From Acinetobacter suaedae (lineage in GTDB: Bacteria; Pseudomonadota; Gammaproteobacteria; Pseudomonadales; Moraxellaceae): a DNA stretch of 64,000 bases. Of this stretch, positions 10,258 to 19,111 are shown piece after piece. The position numbers and the translations under genes are program-made. Positions within the stretch are counted from its first letter, which is position 1. The number at the start of each line of letters is the position of its first letter. The notes below the pieces were generated by a model. The model did no database searches and was not told where the DNA came from. It was given only the letters and a program-made list of their open reading frames with translations. The stretch is from positions 2,604,001-2,668,000 of the forward strand of contig NZ_CP043909.1 of assembly GCF_008630915.1 (NCBI RefSeq), in the 5' to 3' direction.

Positions 10258-11898
10258 TTATTTCTTTAATGTTTGCTTATACCTTTTCGCAGGCCAAGTC
10301 ATAATAAATCGTGCTCCGCCTAAGTTTGGACTTTGATCCACTTCAATCTTCCCACCAAACCAATATGCAATACGACTTACAATAGACAAACCTAGACCAT
10401 ACCCTCCTGAAGCACGAGTACGACTATCATCGAGACGGGCAAAGGCCTCAAAAATTCGTGAACGATCTTCTTCTGGAATCCCTGGACCATCATCTTCCAC
10501 ACACACATAGGCTTGACCATCTGCACGAACACCACCACTGATGCGTACTTTGTTATCACAGTAACGTACTGCATTGCCCACAAGATTCTGCACCACACGA
10601 TGTAAATAGCGACGCTCTGCATCGACTTTTAACACCAATGAAGGCGCGATCAACTCTATCTCTTTTTGAGTTTTCAGCGCTTCGGTTTCCATTGCAACTT
10701 GATCAAGCACTTCAACCAATACAATTTCTTCAAAATCTAAAGATGGTGTACCTTGCTCCAATTTGGCATAAGTCATGATTTCATCAATCAAGGTGTTCAA
10801 CGCCTCAATATCTTTGTCAATCATATCAACCTGTTGAATACGATAATTATAATCATCTTCTTCAGCCAACATTTCCATACCAAAACGAATTCGCGCCACT
10901 GGTGTTCTGAGTTCATGCGAAACCGCACGCATCAACTCTCGCTGTGCTTCAATCAAACGCTGGATATGATCCGACATATTGTTATAGCTTGAAGCCAAAT
11001 TTGCCATTTCATCGCTACCTTCAATCGGCACACGCAGTGACAAATCACCAGACTTCATTTTATTCAACGCATAGCGCACCTGACGAATTTTTCGTTCTAA
11101 CGGCAAGATCAATCCATAAACACCCAAGCTCAACAAGAACAAACTGAACAAGGTAATTCCTGCTGAAAGCTGGAAAGGCATCCAATTGAACATTGGAACA
11201 GGCCCCAAAATCAGTACCTGTGCTGGATGATTTGGCATCGGAGAAACAATTGAGATCGTTGTACCTCGGATGGTCGCACTATCTTTGTACAGCAACACAC
11301 TTTGATCTTGGCGTAGGCGCCCAATTTGTTCTGAATCCAGATTCACATCCCGAATATCCATAATTTCAATTGGATAGTAGAAATGCTGCTTGATTCGCTC
11401 CAAATATTCACTTTCTTGCCCTGGATAAAACATCAAATAATCCAAGACAAAAATTGGCAATGCCTTCATCTGACGTTCGCCGATCTTATCTACCTTGATA
11501 TAAAGAAAATGCTGCGGATCATCTTTCAGTCCAATAATGATGTAACCAACACCATGATTCGCATCATACCGAACCACTGACTTTTGCTCAGCAATTCGCT
11601 TCTTCTCAGTTCGAGATAACTCAACTCGTGCTGCATCCACATAATAGATCGGCAACTCTAATAAATCAGAAGCATCAGAAATCCAATCTAATTTTTGCTG
11701 TTTTTCAGGTTGACGAGATACCCCCTCGCTAATGACGTAGGAAATACCATCTGTAAGAGACTCTCGATATTCCTGTGCACGTTGATAATTGATGATTTGT
11801 ACTAGCAAATAACAAAATGCAGCAACCACAACCACCAATACAACCAACCCAGCATAAATTCTCAGGAATATGCTGTTTTTAAGTACTCGACTCACCAT
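10258..11898 (-). CDS. bfmS: Sensor histidine kinase BfmS
   Basis: 546-aa membrane sensor kinase paired with BfmR, the regulator of biofilm, envelope and stress traits in Acinetobacter (family knowledge). Helix 1 is about residues 12-33; a large periplasmic sensor domain follows; helix 2 is about 238-262; then a HAMP region (LERKIRQVRYALNKMKSGD). The dimerisation domain carries the phospho-accepting His in AVSHELRTPVARIRFGMEML (about residue 326). The ATPase has the N box (LVGNAVRYC), DDGPGIP, and ASGGYGLGLSIV. The gene follows bfmR after 81 nt that contain a stable hairpin. The ribosome-binding site of the chosen ATG is poor, so the exact start is uncertain. Confidence 0.9.
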   Translation of the reverse strand: MVSRVLKNSIFLRIYAGLVVLVVVVAAFCYLLVQIINYQRAQEYRESLTDGISYVISEGVSRQPEKQQKLDWISDASDLLELPIYYVDAARVELSRTEKKRIAEQKSVVRYDANHGVGYIIIGLKDDPQHFLYIKVDKIGERQMKALPIFVLDYLMFYPGQESEYLERIKQHFYYPIEIMDIRDVNLDSEQIGRLRQDQSVLLYKDSATIRGTTISIVSPMPNHPAQVLILGPVPMFNWMPFQLSAGITLFSLFLLSLGVYGLILPLERKIRQVRYALNKMKSGDLSLRVPIEGSDEMANLASSYNNMSDHIQRLIEAQRELMRAVSHELRTPVARIRFGMEMLAEEDDYNYRIQQVDMIDKDIEALNTLIDEIMTYAKLEQGTPSLDFEEIVLVEVLDQVAMETEALKTQKEIELIAPSLVLKVDAERRYLHRVVQNLVGNAVRYCDNKVRISGGVRADGQAYVCVEDDGPGIPEEDRSRIFEAFARLDDSRTRASGGYGLGLSIVSRIAYWFGGKIEVDQSPNLGGARFIMTWPAKRYKQTLKK

Positions 11899-11950
11899 AA
11901 GGGATATGATTCCAAATTATTCAACAACTTCTCCTTCTCAAAAGAAGAAA

Positions 11951-11971
11951 CCCTCCTTATCAAAAGGAGGG
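11951..11971 (-). promoter_or_regulatory. Intercistronic hairpin between bfmR and bfmS, possible attenuator
   Basis: CCCTCCTT (11951-11958) and AAGGAGGG (11964-11971) form a perfect GC-rich 8-bp stem with a 5-nt loop, 8 nt after the bfmR stop. On the minus strand it is followed by TTTCTTCTTTT, like an intrinsic terminator. It may lower bfmS expression relative to bfmR or mark an RNA processing site; this is inference. Confidence 0.5.
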
Positions 11972-11979
11972 GCTGAATT

Positions 11980-12696
11980 TTACATCCCATTGGTTTCTTT
12001 AACGAATAAATAACCTTTACTACGTACAGTTTTAATACGTTTTGGGTTTTCAGGATCATCACCAATTTTTGGACGAATACGAGAAATACGAACGTCAATT
12101 GAACGATCTTGACCATCATATTCGATACCACGTAAACGCTCGAAGATATCTTCGCGAGATAGAATACGACCTGCATTTGATGCTAGTAGCCATAACAAAT
12201 CATATTCTGCACTGGTAAAGTCAACCAACTCACCATGCAAAGTGACCGAACGACCACCATTATCAATTACTAAATCATCAAACTCGATGCGTTGAGCCAC
12301 TTCATCTTCAACAGTTTTATCGGTACGACGTAATAAAGCACGGATACGAGCAAGTAGTACGCGTGGTTGAACAGGTTTAGCAACATAATCGTCTGCACCC
12401 ATTTCTAAGCCAAGCACCTGATCCATATCTTCAGTACGTGCAGTCAACATCAAAATCGGTTGATGATAATGTGGGCGCACTTCACGACAAACGGTTAAAC
12501 CATCCGCACCTGGTAACATTACATCCAATACGACTAAATCAGGCTGCTCACTGATAATACGACGGATTGCACGATTACCATCAGTTTCAACCCCAACTTC
12601 CAAACCGTTACGGATCAAATACTCTTGTGTTAAACGTGCTAAACGTTCGTCATCTTCAACGATTAAAATCTTCGGTAACTTTTCTTCTTGGCTCAT
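11980..12696 (-). CDS. bfmR: OmpR-family response regulator BfmR
   Basis: 238-aa two-domain transcription factor. The receiver domain (about residues 8-122) has the acidic pair in VEDDERLA, the phosphorylation site D58 in VVLDVMLPG, the Thr in MLTARTED, and the Lys in DDYVAKPVQ. The C-terminal winged helix (about 140-236) contains LVDFTSAEYDLLWLLASNAG and a wing ending VRSKGYLFV. AGGGG precedes the ATG. The protein closely resembles Acinetobacter BfmR from memory. It is the first gene of the operon with the cognate kinase downstream. Confidence 0.95.
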   Translation of the reverse strand: MSQEEKLPKILIVEDDERLARLTQEYLIRNGLEVGVETDGNRAIRRIISEQPDLVVLDVMLPGADGLTVCREVRPHYHQPILMLTARTEDMDQVLGLEMGADDYVAKPVQPRVLLARIRALLRRTDKTVEDEVAQRIEFDDLVIDNGGRSVTLHGELVDFTSAEYDLLWLLASNAGRILSREDIFERLRGIEYDGQDRSIDVRISRIRPKIGDDPENPKRIKTVRSKGYLFVKETNGM

Positions 12697-12961
12697 TTAT
12701 TTGCCCCTAATAATCTTACAGAAACATTGGTTTATGTTTTGCAATATACACACGTTTACATTGTAAACAAGTGGCCTTCACCAAACTGATACACGCATCT
12801 GCAGTTTTGTTATCTTTTTATTAAAATTATGAATTTTAATACCTTTTTCAGTTTCATATGCATTTTTCACACAGCATGAATATTGAGTATATTTTTTGTG
12901 CCAATGTTAAACAATTTGTTTCTTCCTTCATCAAACAAAATTTAAGTGTTTGTTTTTTGAG

Positions 12962-12982
12962 TTATCCACAGAGTTATCTATA
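12962..12982 (+). promoter_or_regulatory. Candidate DnaA boxes upstream of nrdAB
   Basis: TTATCCACA at 12962-12970 is a perfect DnaA box, and TTATCTATA at 12974-12982 matches 7 of 9 in the same orientation, 12 bp on. They lie about 240 bp before nrdA. DnaA boxes near the E. coli nrdAB promoter are established knowledge; a similar link of dNTP synthesis to replication here is inference. Confidence 0.5.
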
Positions 12983-13084
12983 CGTCTTTTTAAATCGCTT
13001 TGTTATGCTATGTCCCTGTGAAATCAGCAGTTAAGACATGAAAAAAAATTTAGTAAAATGTCAAGGATTGATCTACTGATAAAA

Positions 13085-13132
13085 ATCCCGTATCTTGTGT
13101 TGAAAACAAACTTTAACCACTAAGTATTGTGT
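13085..13132 (+). promoter_or_regulatory. Candidate tandem NrdR boxes overlapping the nrdA promoter
   Basis: Compared with the NrdR consensus ACACWATATATWGTGT, CCACTAAGTATTGTGT at 13117-13132 matches 13 of 16, and ATCCCGTATCTTGTGT at 13085-13100 matches 11 of 16. They are 32 bp apart, three helical turns, as is usual for paired NrdR boxes. A possible -35 TTGAAA (13100-13105) lies between them, and a weak -10 would fall inside the second box, so binding would block transcription. Confidence 0.5.
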
Positions 13133-13219
13133 TTATCCCTTAAATATCGTGGCATACTTTTTGCTCGATTCAAACGGTCTATGAACATAAAAAATAGATG
13201 ATAATGGAGCTATGCTGAC

Positions 13220-16054
13220 ATGAGCATCATCACTTCTACTCCTGGCCAACTTCAGGTCATTAAACGCACCGGAGAGATTGCGACATTTAATGCCGAGAAA
13301 ATTTCTGTTGCGATAGGGAAAGCATTTCTGGCAGTTGAAGGTCAACAAGGTGCAGACTCTAGTCGCATCCATGACCGTATTACGCAATTGACCGAAATGG
13401 TAATGAACACATTCAATCGTCGTTTACCTTCAGGCGGCACGATTCATATCGAAGAAATTCAAGACCAAGTTGAATTGGCTTTGATGCGTACTGGCGAACA
13501 AAAAGTTGCTCGTGCCTATGTAATTTATCGTGAACAACGTGCAAGTGCCCGTCAGCAAACTGGTGCAAATCATCACCCAACCCTGCAGATTACTGATGCC
13601 AAAGGACAGCTCCAACCTTTGGATCTCGATGCACTTACTGCGACAATTGAAACCGCAAGTGCAGGTCTAGAAGGGATTGATGTTCAAGCGATCGTGGATG
13701 AAACCGTTAAAAACTTATATAACGGCGTGAAAGAGAGTGATGTTGCAACCACCATGATGATGGCAACACGTACACGTATTGAGCAAGAACCAAACTATAC
13801 CTATGTGACGGCACGTTTATTATGTAATGAACTGGTCAGCACTGGATTAGAGTTCTTGGGTCTACCAACTGACACTGTAGAAGGCGACGCATTAGAAACC
13901 TTCTTGAAAAAAGGGATCGAACTCGACCTTCTATCCCCTGACCTTCTGAATTTTGATCTTGCAAAATTGGCAGCAGCAATCCAGCCAGAACGCTCAAACC
14001 AATTTACCTATTTAGGTCTTCAAACTTTATTCGATCGTTACTTCATTCACTCAAATGGCGTACGTTTTGAATTGCCACAACTTTTCTTTATGCGTGTGTC
14101 GATGGGTCTTGCACTCAACGAAGAAAATAAAGAAGAGCGCGCAATCGAGTTCTATAACTTATTATCTAGCTTCGATTACATGGCATCTACGCCTACCCTA
14201 TTTAACTCAGGTACATTACGTCCACAATTATCAAGCTGTTATTTAACAACAATTGGTGATGACCTGTATGACATTTATGGTGCGATGCGTGACAACGCAA
14301 TGCTTTCTAAATGGGCGGGTGGTTTAGGTAATGACTGGACACCAGTACGTGCTTTGAACTCTTATATCAAAGGCACCAACGGTAAGTCTCAAGGTGTTGT
14401 ACCATTCCTTAAAGTAGCGAATGATACCGCAGTTGCTGTTAACCAAGGTGGTAAACGTAAAGGTGCGGTTTGTGCGTACTTAGAAACTTGGCACTTGGAC
14501 GTTGAAGAATTCCTAGAGCTACGTAAGAACACAGGTGATGACCGTCGTCGTACCCACGACATGAACACAGCAAACTGGGTTCCTGATTTATTCATGCAAC
14601 GTGTATTTGAAGATGCTGAATGGACACTATTCACGCCTTCTGAAACACCAGACTTGCATGACTTAACAGGCGCTGAATTTGCTGAGCGTTATGCGCACTA
14701 CGAAGCAGTCGCAAAAGAACAAAACATGCTCCACAAGAAAGTACGTGCGAAAGACTTATGGCGCAAGATGCTTTCGATGTTGTTTGAAACAGGTCACCCG
14801 TGGATCACATTCAAAGACGTATGTAACTTACGTTCACCACAACAACATGTGGGCGTGGTGCACTCATCAAACTTATGTACAGAAATCACGTTAAATACTA
14901 ACCAAGATGAAATTGCGGTATGTAACTTAGGTTCAATCAACCTTGTACAACACGTTCAAGGTGGTGTGTTAGATCGTGAAAAGTTAGCACGTACGATTAA
15001 AACAGCAGTTCGTATGCTCGATAACGTGATCGACATTAACTACTACGCTGTACCACAAGCGAAAAACTCAAACCTGAAGCACCGCCCTGTCGGTATGGGC
15101 ATCATGGGCTTCCAAGATGCACTATATGAAATGGGTATTGCTTACGGTTCGGATGCGGCAGTTGATTTTGCTGACGAATCAATGGAAGTGATCAGCTACT
15201 ACGCGATTCAAACTTCAAGCGATCTTGCGCTTGAGCGTGGTGCTTACTCAACATTTAAAGGTTCATTGTGGGATCAAGGCATCCTACCAATCGACTCTTT
15301 AGAAATCGTTGCGAAATCACGTCCAGAACGTATGTTCGAAGTTGACCGTACCCAACGTTTAGACTGGGACACTTTACGTGCCAAAGTTCAAAAAGACGGT
15401 ATGCGTAACTCAAATGTGATGGCGATCGCTCCAACTGCAACTATTTCAAACATTTGTGGTGTGTCTCAGTCGATTGAGCCGACATTCCAAAACTTGTATG
15501 TGAAATCTAACCTTTCTGGTGAATTCACTGTGATTAACCCATACCTTGTGCGTGCATTAAAAGAACGTGGTCTATGGGATACCGTGATGGTGAATGATCT
15601 GAAACACTTTGAAGGTTCAGTTCAGAAGATTGCGCGTATTCCTGAAGAATTAAAAGCGATCTTCGCGACAGCGTTTGAAGTTGATACACGCTGGATCGTC
15701 GATGCTGCATCACGTCGTCAAAAATGGATTGATCAAGCACAGTCACTTAACCTTTACATCGCTGGTGCGAACGGTAAGAAACTTGACATTACCTATAAGA
15801 TGGCATGGTTACGTGGTCTTAAAACCACTTATTACCTCCGAGCGTTAGGTGCAACTTCTGCTGAGAAGTCAACCATCAATACAGGCGCACTCAATGCAGT
15901 AAAACCTGCATCAGTTGAAGCTCCTGTGGTTGCAGCTCAAGCAGTTGAAGACAAGAAACCAGAAGCTCAAGTTGAAGAGGATGGTTTCACTACTGCAGCT
16001 CCAGTGCCAATGGCATGTTCAATTGACAATCCAGACTGTGAGGCTTGTCAGTAA
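13220..16054 (+). CDS. nrdA: Ribonucleoside-diphosphate reductase class Ia, alpha subunit
   Basis: Large catalytic subunit (944 aa) reducing NDPs to dNDPs with NrdB. The N-terminus has an ATP-cone (about residues 10-105, QVIKRTGEIATFNAEKISVA) followed by a second, degenerate cone-like region (about 115-215), a two-cone layout also known in Pseudomonas NrdA and consistent with its length. The catalytic barrel shows LSSCYLTTIGD (redox Cys), NLCTEITLNT (radical Cys with its Glu) and GIMGFQDALY. The C-terminal CSIDNPDCEACQ holds the mobile cysteines re-reduced by thioredoxin or glutaredoxin. The upstream region has candidate NrdR and DnaA boxes. nrdB follows after a small ORF. Confidence 0.97.
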   Translation: MSIITSTPGQLQVIKRTGEIATFNAEKISVAIGKAFLAVEGQQGADSSRIHDRITQLTEMVMNTFNRRLPSGGTIHIEEIQDQVELALMRTGEQKVARAYVIYREQRASARQQTGANHHPTLQITDAKGQLQPLDLDALTATIETASAGLEGIDVQAIVDETVKNLYNGVKESDVATTMMMATRTRIEQEPNYTYVTARLLCNELVSTGLEFLGLPTDTVEGDALETFLKKGIELDLLSPDLLNFDLAKLAAAIQPERSNQFTYLGLQTLFDRYFIHSNGVRFELPQLFFMRVSMGLALNEENKEERAIEFYNLLSSFDYMASTPTLFNSGTLRPQLSSCYLTTIGDDLYDIYGAMRDNAMLSKWAGGLGNDWTPVRALNSYIKGTNGKSQGVVPFLKVANDTAVAVNQGGKRKGAVCAYLETWHLDVEEFLELRKNTGDDRRRTHDMNTANWVPDLFMQRVFEDAEWTLFTPSETPDLHDLTGAEFAERYAHYEAVAKEQNMLHKKVRAKDLWRKMLSMLFETGHPWITFKDVCNLRSPQQHVGVVHSSNLCTEITLNTNQDEIAVCNLGSINLVQHVQGGVLDREKLARTIKTAVRMLDNVIDINYYAVPQAKNSNLKHRPVGMGIMGFQDALYEMGIAYGSDAAVDFADESMEVISYYAIQTSSDLALERGAYSTFKGSLWDQGILPIDSLEIVAKSRPERMFEVDRTQRLDWDTLRAKVQKDGMRNSNVMAIAPTATISNICGVSQSIEPTFQNLYVKSNLSGEFTVINPYLVRALKERGLWDTVMVNDLKHFEGSVQKIARIPEELKAIFATAFEVDTRWIVDAASRRQKWIDQAQSLNLYIAGANGKKLDITYKMAWLRGLKTTYYLRALGATSAEKSTINTGALNAVKPASVEAPVVAAQAVEDKKPEAQVEEDGFTTAAPVPMACSIDNPDCEACQ

Positions 16055-16068
16055 TTTAATCTAATAAT

Positions 16069-16096
16069 GAACCCTTCTTTATAATAAGAAGGGTTC
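16069..16096 (+). terminator. Hairpin after nrdA
   Basis: GAACCCTTCTT (16069-16079) and AAGAAGGGTTC (16086-16096) form a perfect 11-bp stem with a 6-nt loop, 15 nt after the nrdA stop. No T-run follows, so it may be a 3'-end stabiliser or processing site that alters the nrdA:nrdB transcript ratio rather than a true terminator. Confidence 0.5.
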
Positions 16097-16128
16097 AAAG
16101 ATTAAAATATATTGAGGCAAAGAGTGGG

Positions 16129-16257
16129 ATGAATATGACTCATAACTATATGTTGGGATTAGCTGTTCTGATCTTTGCCTTTATTTTCTTTTATATACCA
16201 ATGGTCTATGCATTTTTAGCCATTCGTAAACAACAGCGTAAGCAAAATAAGTCTTAA
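16129..16257 (+). CDS. Candidate 42-aa single-pass membrane protein between nrdA and nrdB
   Basis: Short ORF: MNMTHNYMLGLAVLIFAFIF starts it, one hydrophobic helix spans about residues 8-32, and the tail is very basic (RKQQRKQNKS), giving a clear N-out/C-in signal by the positive-inside rule. It lies in the 342-nt nrdA-nrdB gap, in the same direction, after the hairpin at 16069-16096. The ribosome-binding site is weak (GAGTGGG directly before the first ATG; a second ATG two codons on is better placed). Its composition is protein-like, but nothing else proves translation. Confidence 0.45.
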   Translation: MNMTHNYMLGLAVLIFAFIFFYIPMVYAFLAIRKQQRKQNKS

Positions 16258-16317
16258 GGGTTGTGAATTTCGATCATCAAGAAATTGAAGCTCAATCAGT
16301 AAAACTTAATTTTGCTT

Positions 16318-16333
16318 ACACAATATAAACGTA
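16318..16333 (+). promoter_or_regulatory. Possible NrdR half-site before nrdB
   Basis: ACACAATATAAACGTA matches the first ten positions of the NrdR consensus (ACACWATATA) but not the second half. It is about 64 nt before the nrdB start. No partner at a 32-bp spacing was found, so it is tentative. Confidence 0.25.
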
Positions 16334-16396
16334 TATTACAGATGTCTTTGTTGAGAGATATCGATAACAGCTATATACAACGAAGAGAGAACGAAA

Positions 16397-17680
16397 ATGT
16401 CTATCCTAAGTTGGGACGATTTTGAAGATGATACGCAAAAACCGACTACACCTGAACACAAGTCTGCGTCCCTCGACTCGCAAAAAACGGTTAATACGCA
16501 GATGGTACCTCCTACAGAGCCATCATCGCCGCGCGTGGCAGCTCCACAACCCGCTGGAACCAATACCAGCAGATCAACAAATCCAACCGATTCGTTGGCT
16601 CGAGCATCTGAAGCCTTAGAACATTTGGATGTTGCGCCTGGTTTAGAAGAGTTGGAAATGGGTGCTCAACGCGTACAAGTTGATGATAAAGCGATGATCA
16701 ACTGTCGTGCGGACTTAAACCAACTTGTTCCATTTAAATATGAGTGGGCTTGGCAGAAGTATCTTGACGGGTGTGCAAACCACTGGATGCCGCAAGAAGT
16801 CAACATGAACCATGATATCGCGCTTTGGAAGTCAGAAAATGGCTTAACTGAAGATGAGCGTACCATCATCATGCGTTCTTTAGGTTTCTTCTCGACCGCA
16901 GATTCATTGGTTGCAAACAACTTAGTATTGGCAATCTATCGTCACATCACGAACCCTGAATGCCGCCAATACATCTTGCGTCAAGCATTTGAAGAAGCAA
17001 TTCATACCCATGCATATCAATACTGTATTGAATCATTGGGCATGGATGAAGGTGAAGTCTTTAACATGTATCGTGAAGTTCCATCTGTTGCGCGTAAAGC
17101 AGCTTGGGGCTTGAAATATACACAGTCTTTGAGTGACCCTACTTTCCATACAGGCACGCCTGAGAACGATCAGATTTTACTTCGTAACTTGATCGCGTTC
17201 TATTGTGTACTTGAAGGCATCTTCTTCTACTGTGGTTTTACACAAATCTTGAGCATGGGTCGTCGTAACAAGATGAACGGTGTTGCTGAGCAATTCCAAT
17301 ACATCTTACGTGATGAATCAATGCACTTGAACTTTGGTATCGACATGATCAACCAGATCAAGATCGAGAACCCGCACTTGTGGACAGCGACTTTCCAACA
17401 AGAAGTGATTCAAATGATTCTTGAAGGTACGATGCTTGAGATCGAATATGCGCGTGACACGATGCCACGTGGTGTATTGGGTATGAATGCGAGCATGATG
17501 GAAGAATACTTGAAGTTCATCTGTAACCGTCGTTTAGCGCAACTTGGTTTACCTGAGCAGTTTGCTGGTGTGACCAATCCATTCCAGTGGATGTCAGAAA
17601 TGATGGACTTGCGTAAAGAGAAGAATTTCTTCGAGACACGCGTAACTGACTATCAGACTGGTGGTGCGTTGAGCTGGTAA
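16397..17680 (+). CDS. nrdB: Ribonucleoside-diphosphate reductase class Ia, beta subunit
   Basis: Ferritin-like radical-generating subunit (427 aa). Diiron ligands are in [15 protein letters not shown] and [15 protein letters not shown], and the C-terminal tail YQTGGALSW is the NrdA-docking peptide. The catalytic core starts about residue 95; before it is an acidic opening motif ([10 protein letters not shown]) and a Pro/Ser/Thr-rich, probably disordered stretch to about residue 65. E. coli NrdB is 376 aa, so this N-terminal extension accounts for the extra length; an opening LSWD-type motif is known in other gammaproteobacterial NrdB proteins. It is followed by a strong terminator. Confidence 0.96.
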   Translation: MSILSWDDFEDDTQKPTTPEHKSASLDSQKTVNTQMVPPTEPSSPRVAAPQPAGTNTSRSTNPTDSLARASEALEHLDVAPGLEELEMGAQRVQVDDKAMINCRADLNQLVPFKYEWAWQKYLDGCANHWMPQEVNMNHDIALWKSENGLTEDERTIIMRSLGFFSTADSLVANNLVLAIYRHITNPECRQYILRQAFEEAIHTHAYQYCIESLGMDEGEVFNMYREVPSVARKAAWGLKYTQSLSDPTFHTGTPENDQILLRNLIAFYCVLEGIFFYCGFTQILSMGRRNKMNGVAEQFQYILRDESMHLNFGIDMINQIKIENPHLWTATFQQEVIQMILEGTMLEIEYARDTMPRGVLGMNASMMEEYLKFICNRRLAQLGLPEQFAGVTNPFQWMSEMMDLRKEKNFFETRVTDYQTGGALSW

Positions 17681-17769
17681 GCTAAATTAATATCGCTGAA
17701 TGACAGTTGATGTGAGATTTTTGACACATATTTCGAGATTGTCACAGATTTCATCTACCACATTAATTC

Positions 17770-17798
17770 AAAAAAATAGAGCCTAATGGCTCTATTTT
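17770..17798. terminator. Bidirectional terminator between nrdB and the restriction island
   Basis: AAAATAGAGCC (17773-17783), loop TAAT and GGCTCTATTTT (17788-17798) form an 11-bp stem with A-rich and T-rich flanks, so it can end nrdB on the plus strand and the protease-like gene on the minus strand. The stem is the same as those at 25626-25656 and 29873-29905. Confidence 0.85.
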
Positions 17799-17962
17799 CT
17801 TATCCAAAATATTCAAATTAGATGTTACTCGGTATTCGAATTCCATCAAAACCATTTTAAAATAAAAGAAGGAATTAACTTAAATAATTAGAGAGATTAA
17901 CAATAAATTAAAATGTATATTAACCTTAGTTTTAACAAGACTATTATTAATTCTAAAAACTA

Positions 17963-19060
17963 TTATTCATTCAGTTTGAGTAAATAATTTCGCGCAGCAG
18001 CAATTAACTCTTTCATTATAAATTCACTTGAATGGCTTTCATTAAACTCATCTACATCACTACTTATTGCAACAAAAAACCCCTCATTATTAGTCAGATA
18101 CTCCGCAAACAATAAATTAAATTTTTCCTGATTTTTTTCCTGATAGATGCTCATATCATAACCTAGAGACATTAAATTTGAATGAAAAAGATCTGCAACA
18201 CTTGTTAGATTTTCTCTAGACTCCATTCTCTCATAATAAAGATAATCAATATTGACATAAGTTGATTCTTTATAATTCACAATAGATTTGTAAATTTTAT
18301 CAAAAGGAATGAAATTAATTCGATTACTTTTTTTTGAACCTCTTGTATGCAAAGCTAATAATTTAGGTTCTCCATCGTCAATTGTTATTATTAAGCCTCC
18401 TGACATTCCGTTGGTATCTACATTAAGATAATTTTTTTTATCAAAGTAAAATACGTCCTTCTCTATATTTAGTTTCCCCACAACAACATCACGTTCAAGC
18501 TTAGTACTACTTGTAAATTTACTCTCATCAAAAGGTAAAGTATTATTATCACCTTCATAAAAATATGGATTTGACACCTCAGAAAAACCACTATCAAAAA
18601 CTGGTAAATCTTTAAAAAAATGACTTAATTCTAAAATTTTTACATCTTCCAAAACCACACAACAATCAATACACTGCCACGGAAAAGGTTGAAAAAGCTC
18701 AACTAAAACAACATCTTCCACATCATAATTTTCATCTTTAGCAATAATCCCCCCAATATCCCAAATTCTCTTAGGATATAAAAAATGATTTGTATTATCA
18801 AAATTTCTAGAACTATGAGAAGTAATTCTAAAAGGAGAAGTATTTGGAAGCTTTTTATCCAAATAATCCTTTAAAACATGCTTTGCTGTAAGCAAAAAAT
18901 ACTTCAAACCTAGCTTTATTAAAATACCTGAACCATACGATGAAAAATAATTATCCTTAAAAGTATCTCTTTCATTCAAATCATAGTCGGTAGTAATATG
19001 AAAAACTCTTCTTGAAGATAGCAATAAGTTAAAAAACATATCAGTCTTGCTAAGATTCAT
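17963..19060 (-). CDS. Trypsin-like (chymotrypsin-fold) protein adjoining the type I RM operon
   Basis: 365-aa protein, very AT-rich. YGSGILIKLGLKYFLLTAKH looks like the start of an S1-type protease fold with candidate catalytic His61; YDVEDVVLVEL gives candidate Asp116 in the usual DVVLV context; VDTNGMSGGLI gives candidate Ser220 in a GxSGG motif, followed by an LLALHTRG strand as in trypsin-like proteins. No signal peptide or membrane helix is visible, so it is probably cytoplasmic. The last ~110 residues form no domain I recognise. It starts 51 nt after hsdS in the same direction and may be the last gene of the hsd operon. The protease call is from motifs only; activity and a role in defence are inference. 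Confidence 0.6.
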   Translation of the reverse strand: MNLSKTDMFFNLLLSSRRVFHITTDYDLNERDTFKDNYFSSYGSGILIKLGLKYFLLTAKHVLKDYLDKKLPNTSPFRITSHSSRNFDNTNHFLYPKRIWDIGGIIAKDENYDVEDVVLVELFQPFPWQCIDCCVVLEDVKILELSHFFKDLPVFDSGFSEVSNPYFYEGDNNTLPFDESKFTSSTKLERDVVVGKLNIEKDVFYFDKKNYLNVDTNGMSGGLIITIDDGEPKLLALHTRGSKKSNRINFIPFDKIYKSIVNYKESTYVNIDYLYYERMESRENLTSVADLFHSNLMSLGYDMSIYQEKNQEKFNLLFAEYLTNNEGFFVAISSDVDEFNESHSSEFIMKELIAAARNYLLKLNE

Positions 19061-19111
19061 TAAACCGCCTAAATAATTGTGCTTTTAATTAATTATAAAG
19101 TTTTAACTAAG

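Larger units (their letters stand above)
12697..13219. other. Intergenic region between bfmR and nrdA
   Basis: 523-bp AT-rich gap between divergent genes. The part nearer nrdA has the DnaA-box and NrdR-box candidates listed separately. The bfmR-proximal half has no operator or promoter that could be assigned with confidence. No credible ORF. Confidence 0.6.
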
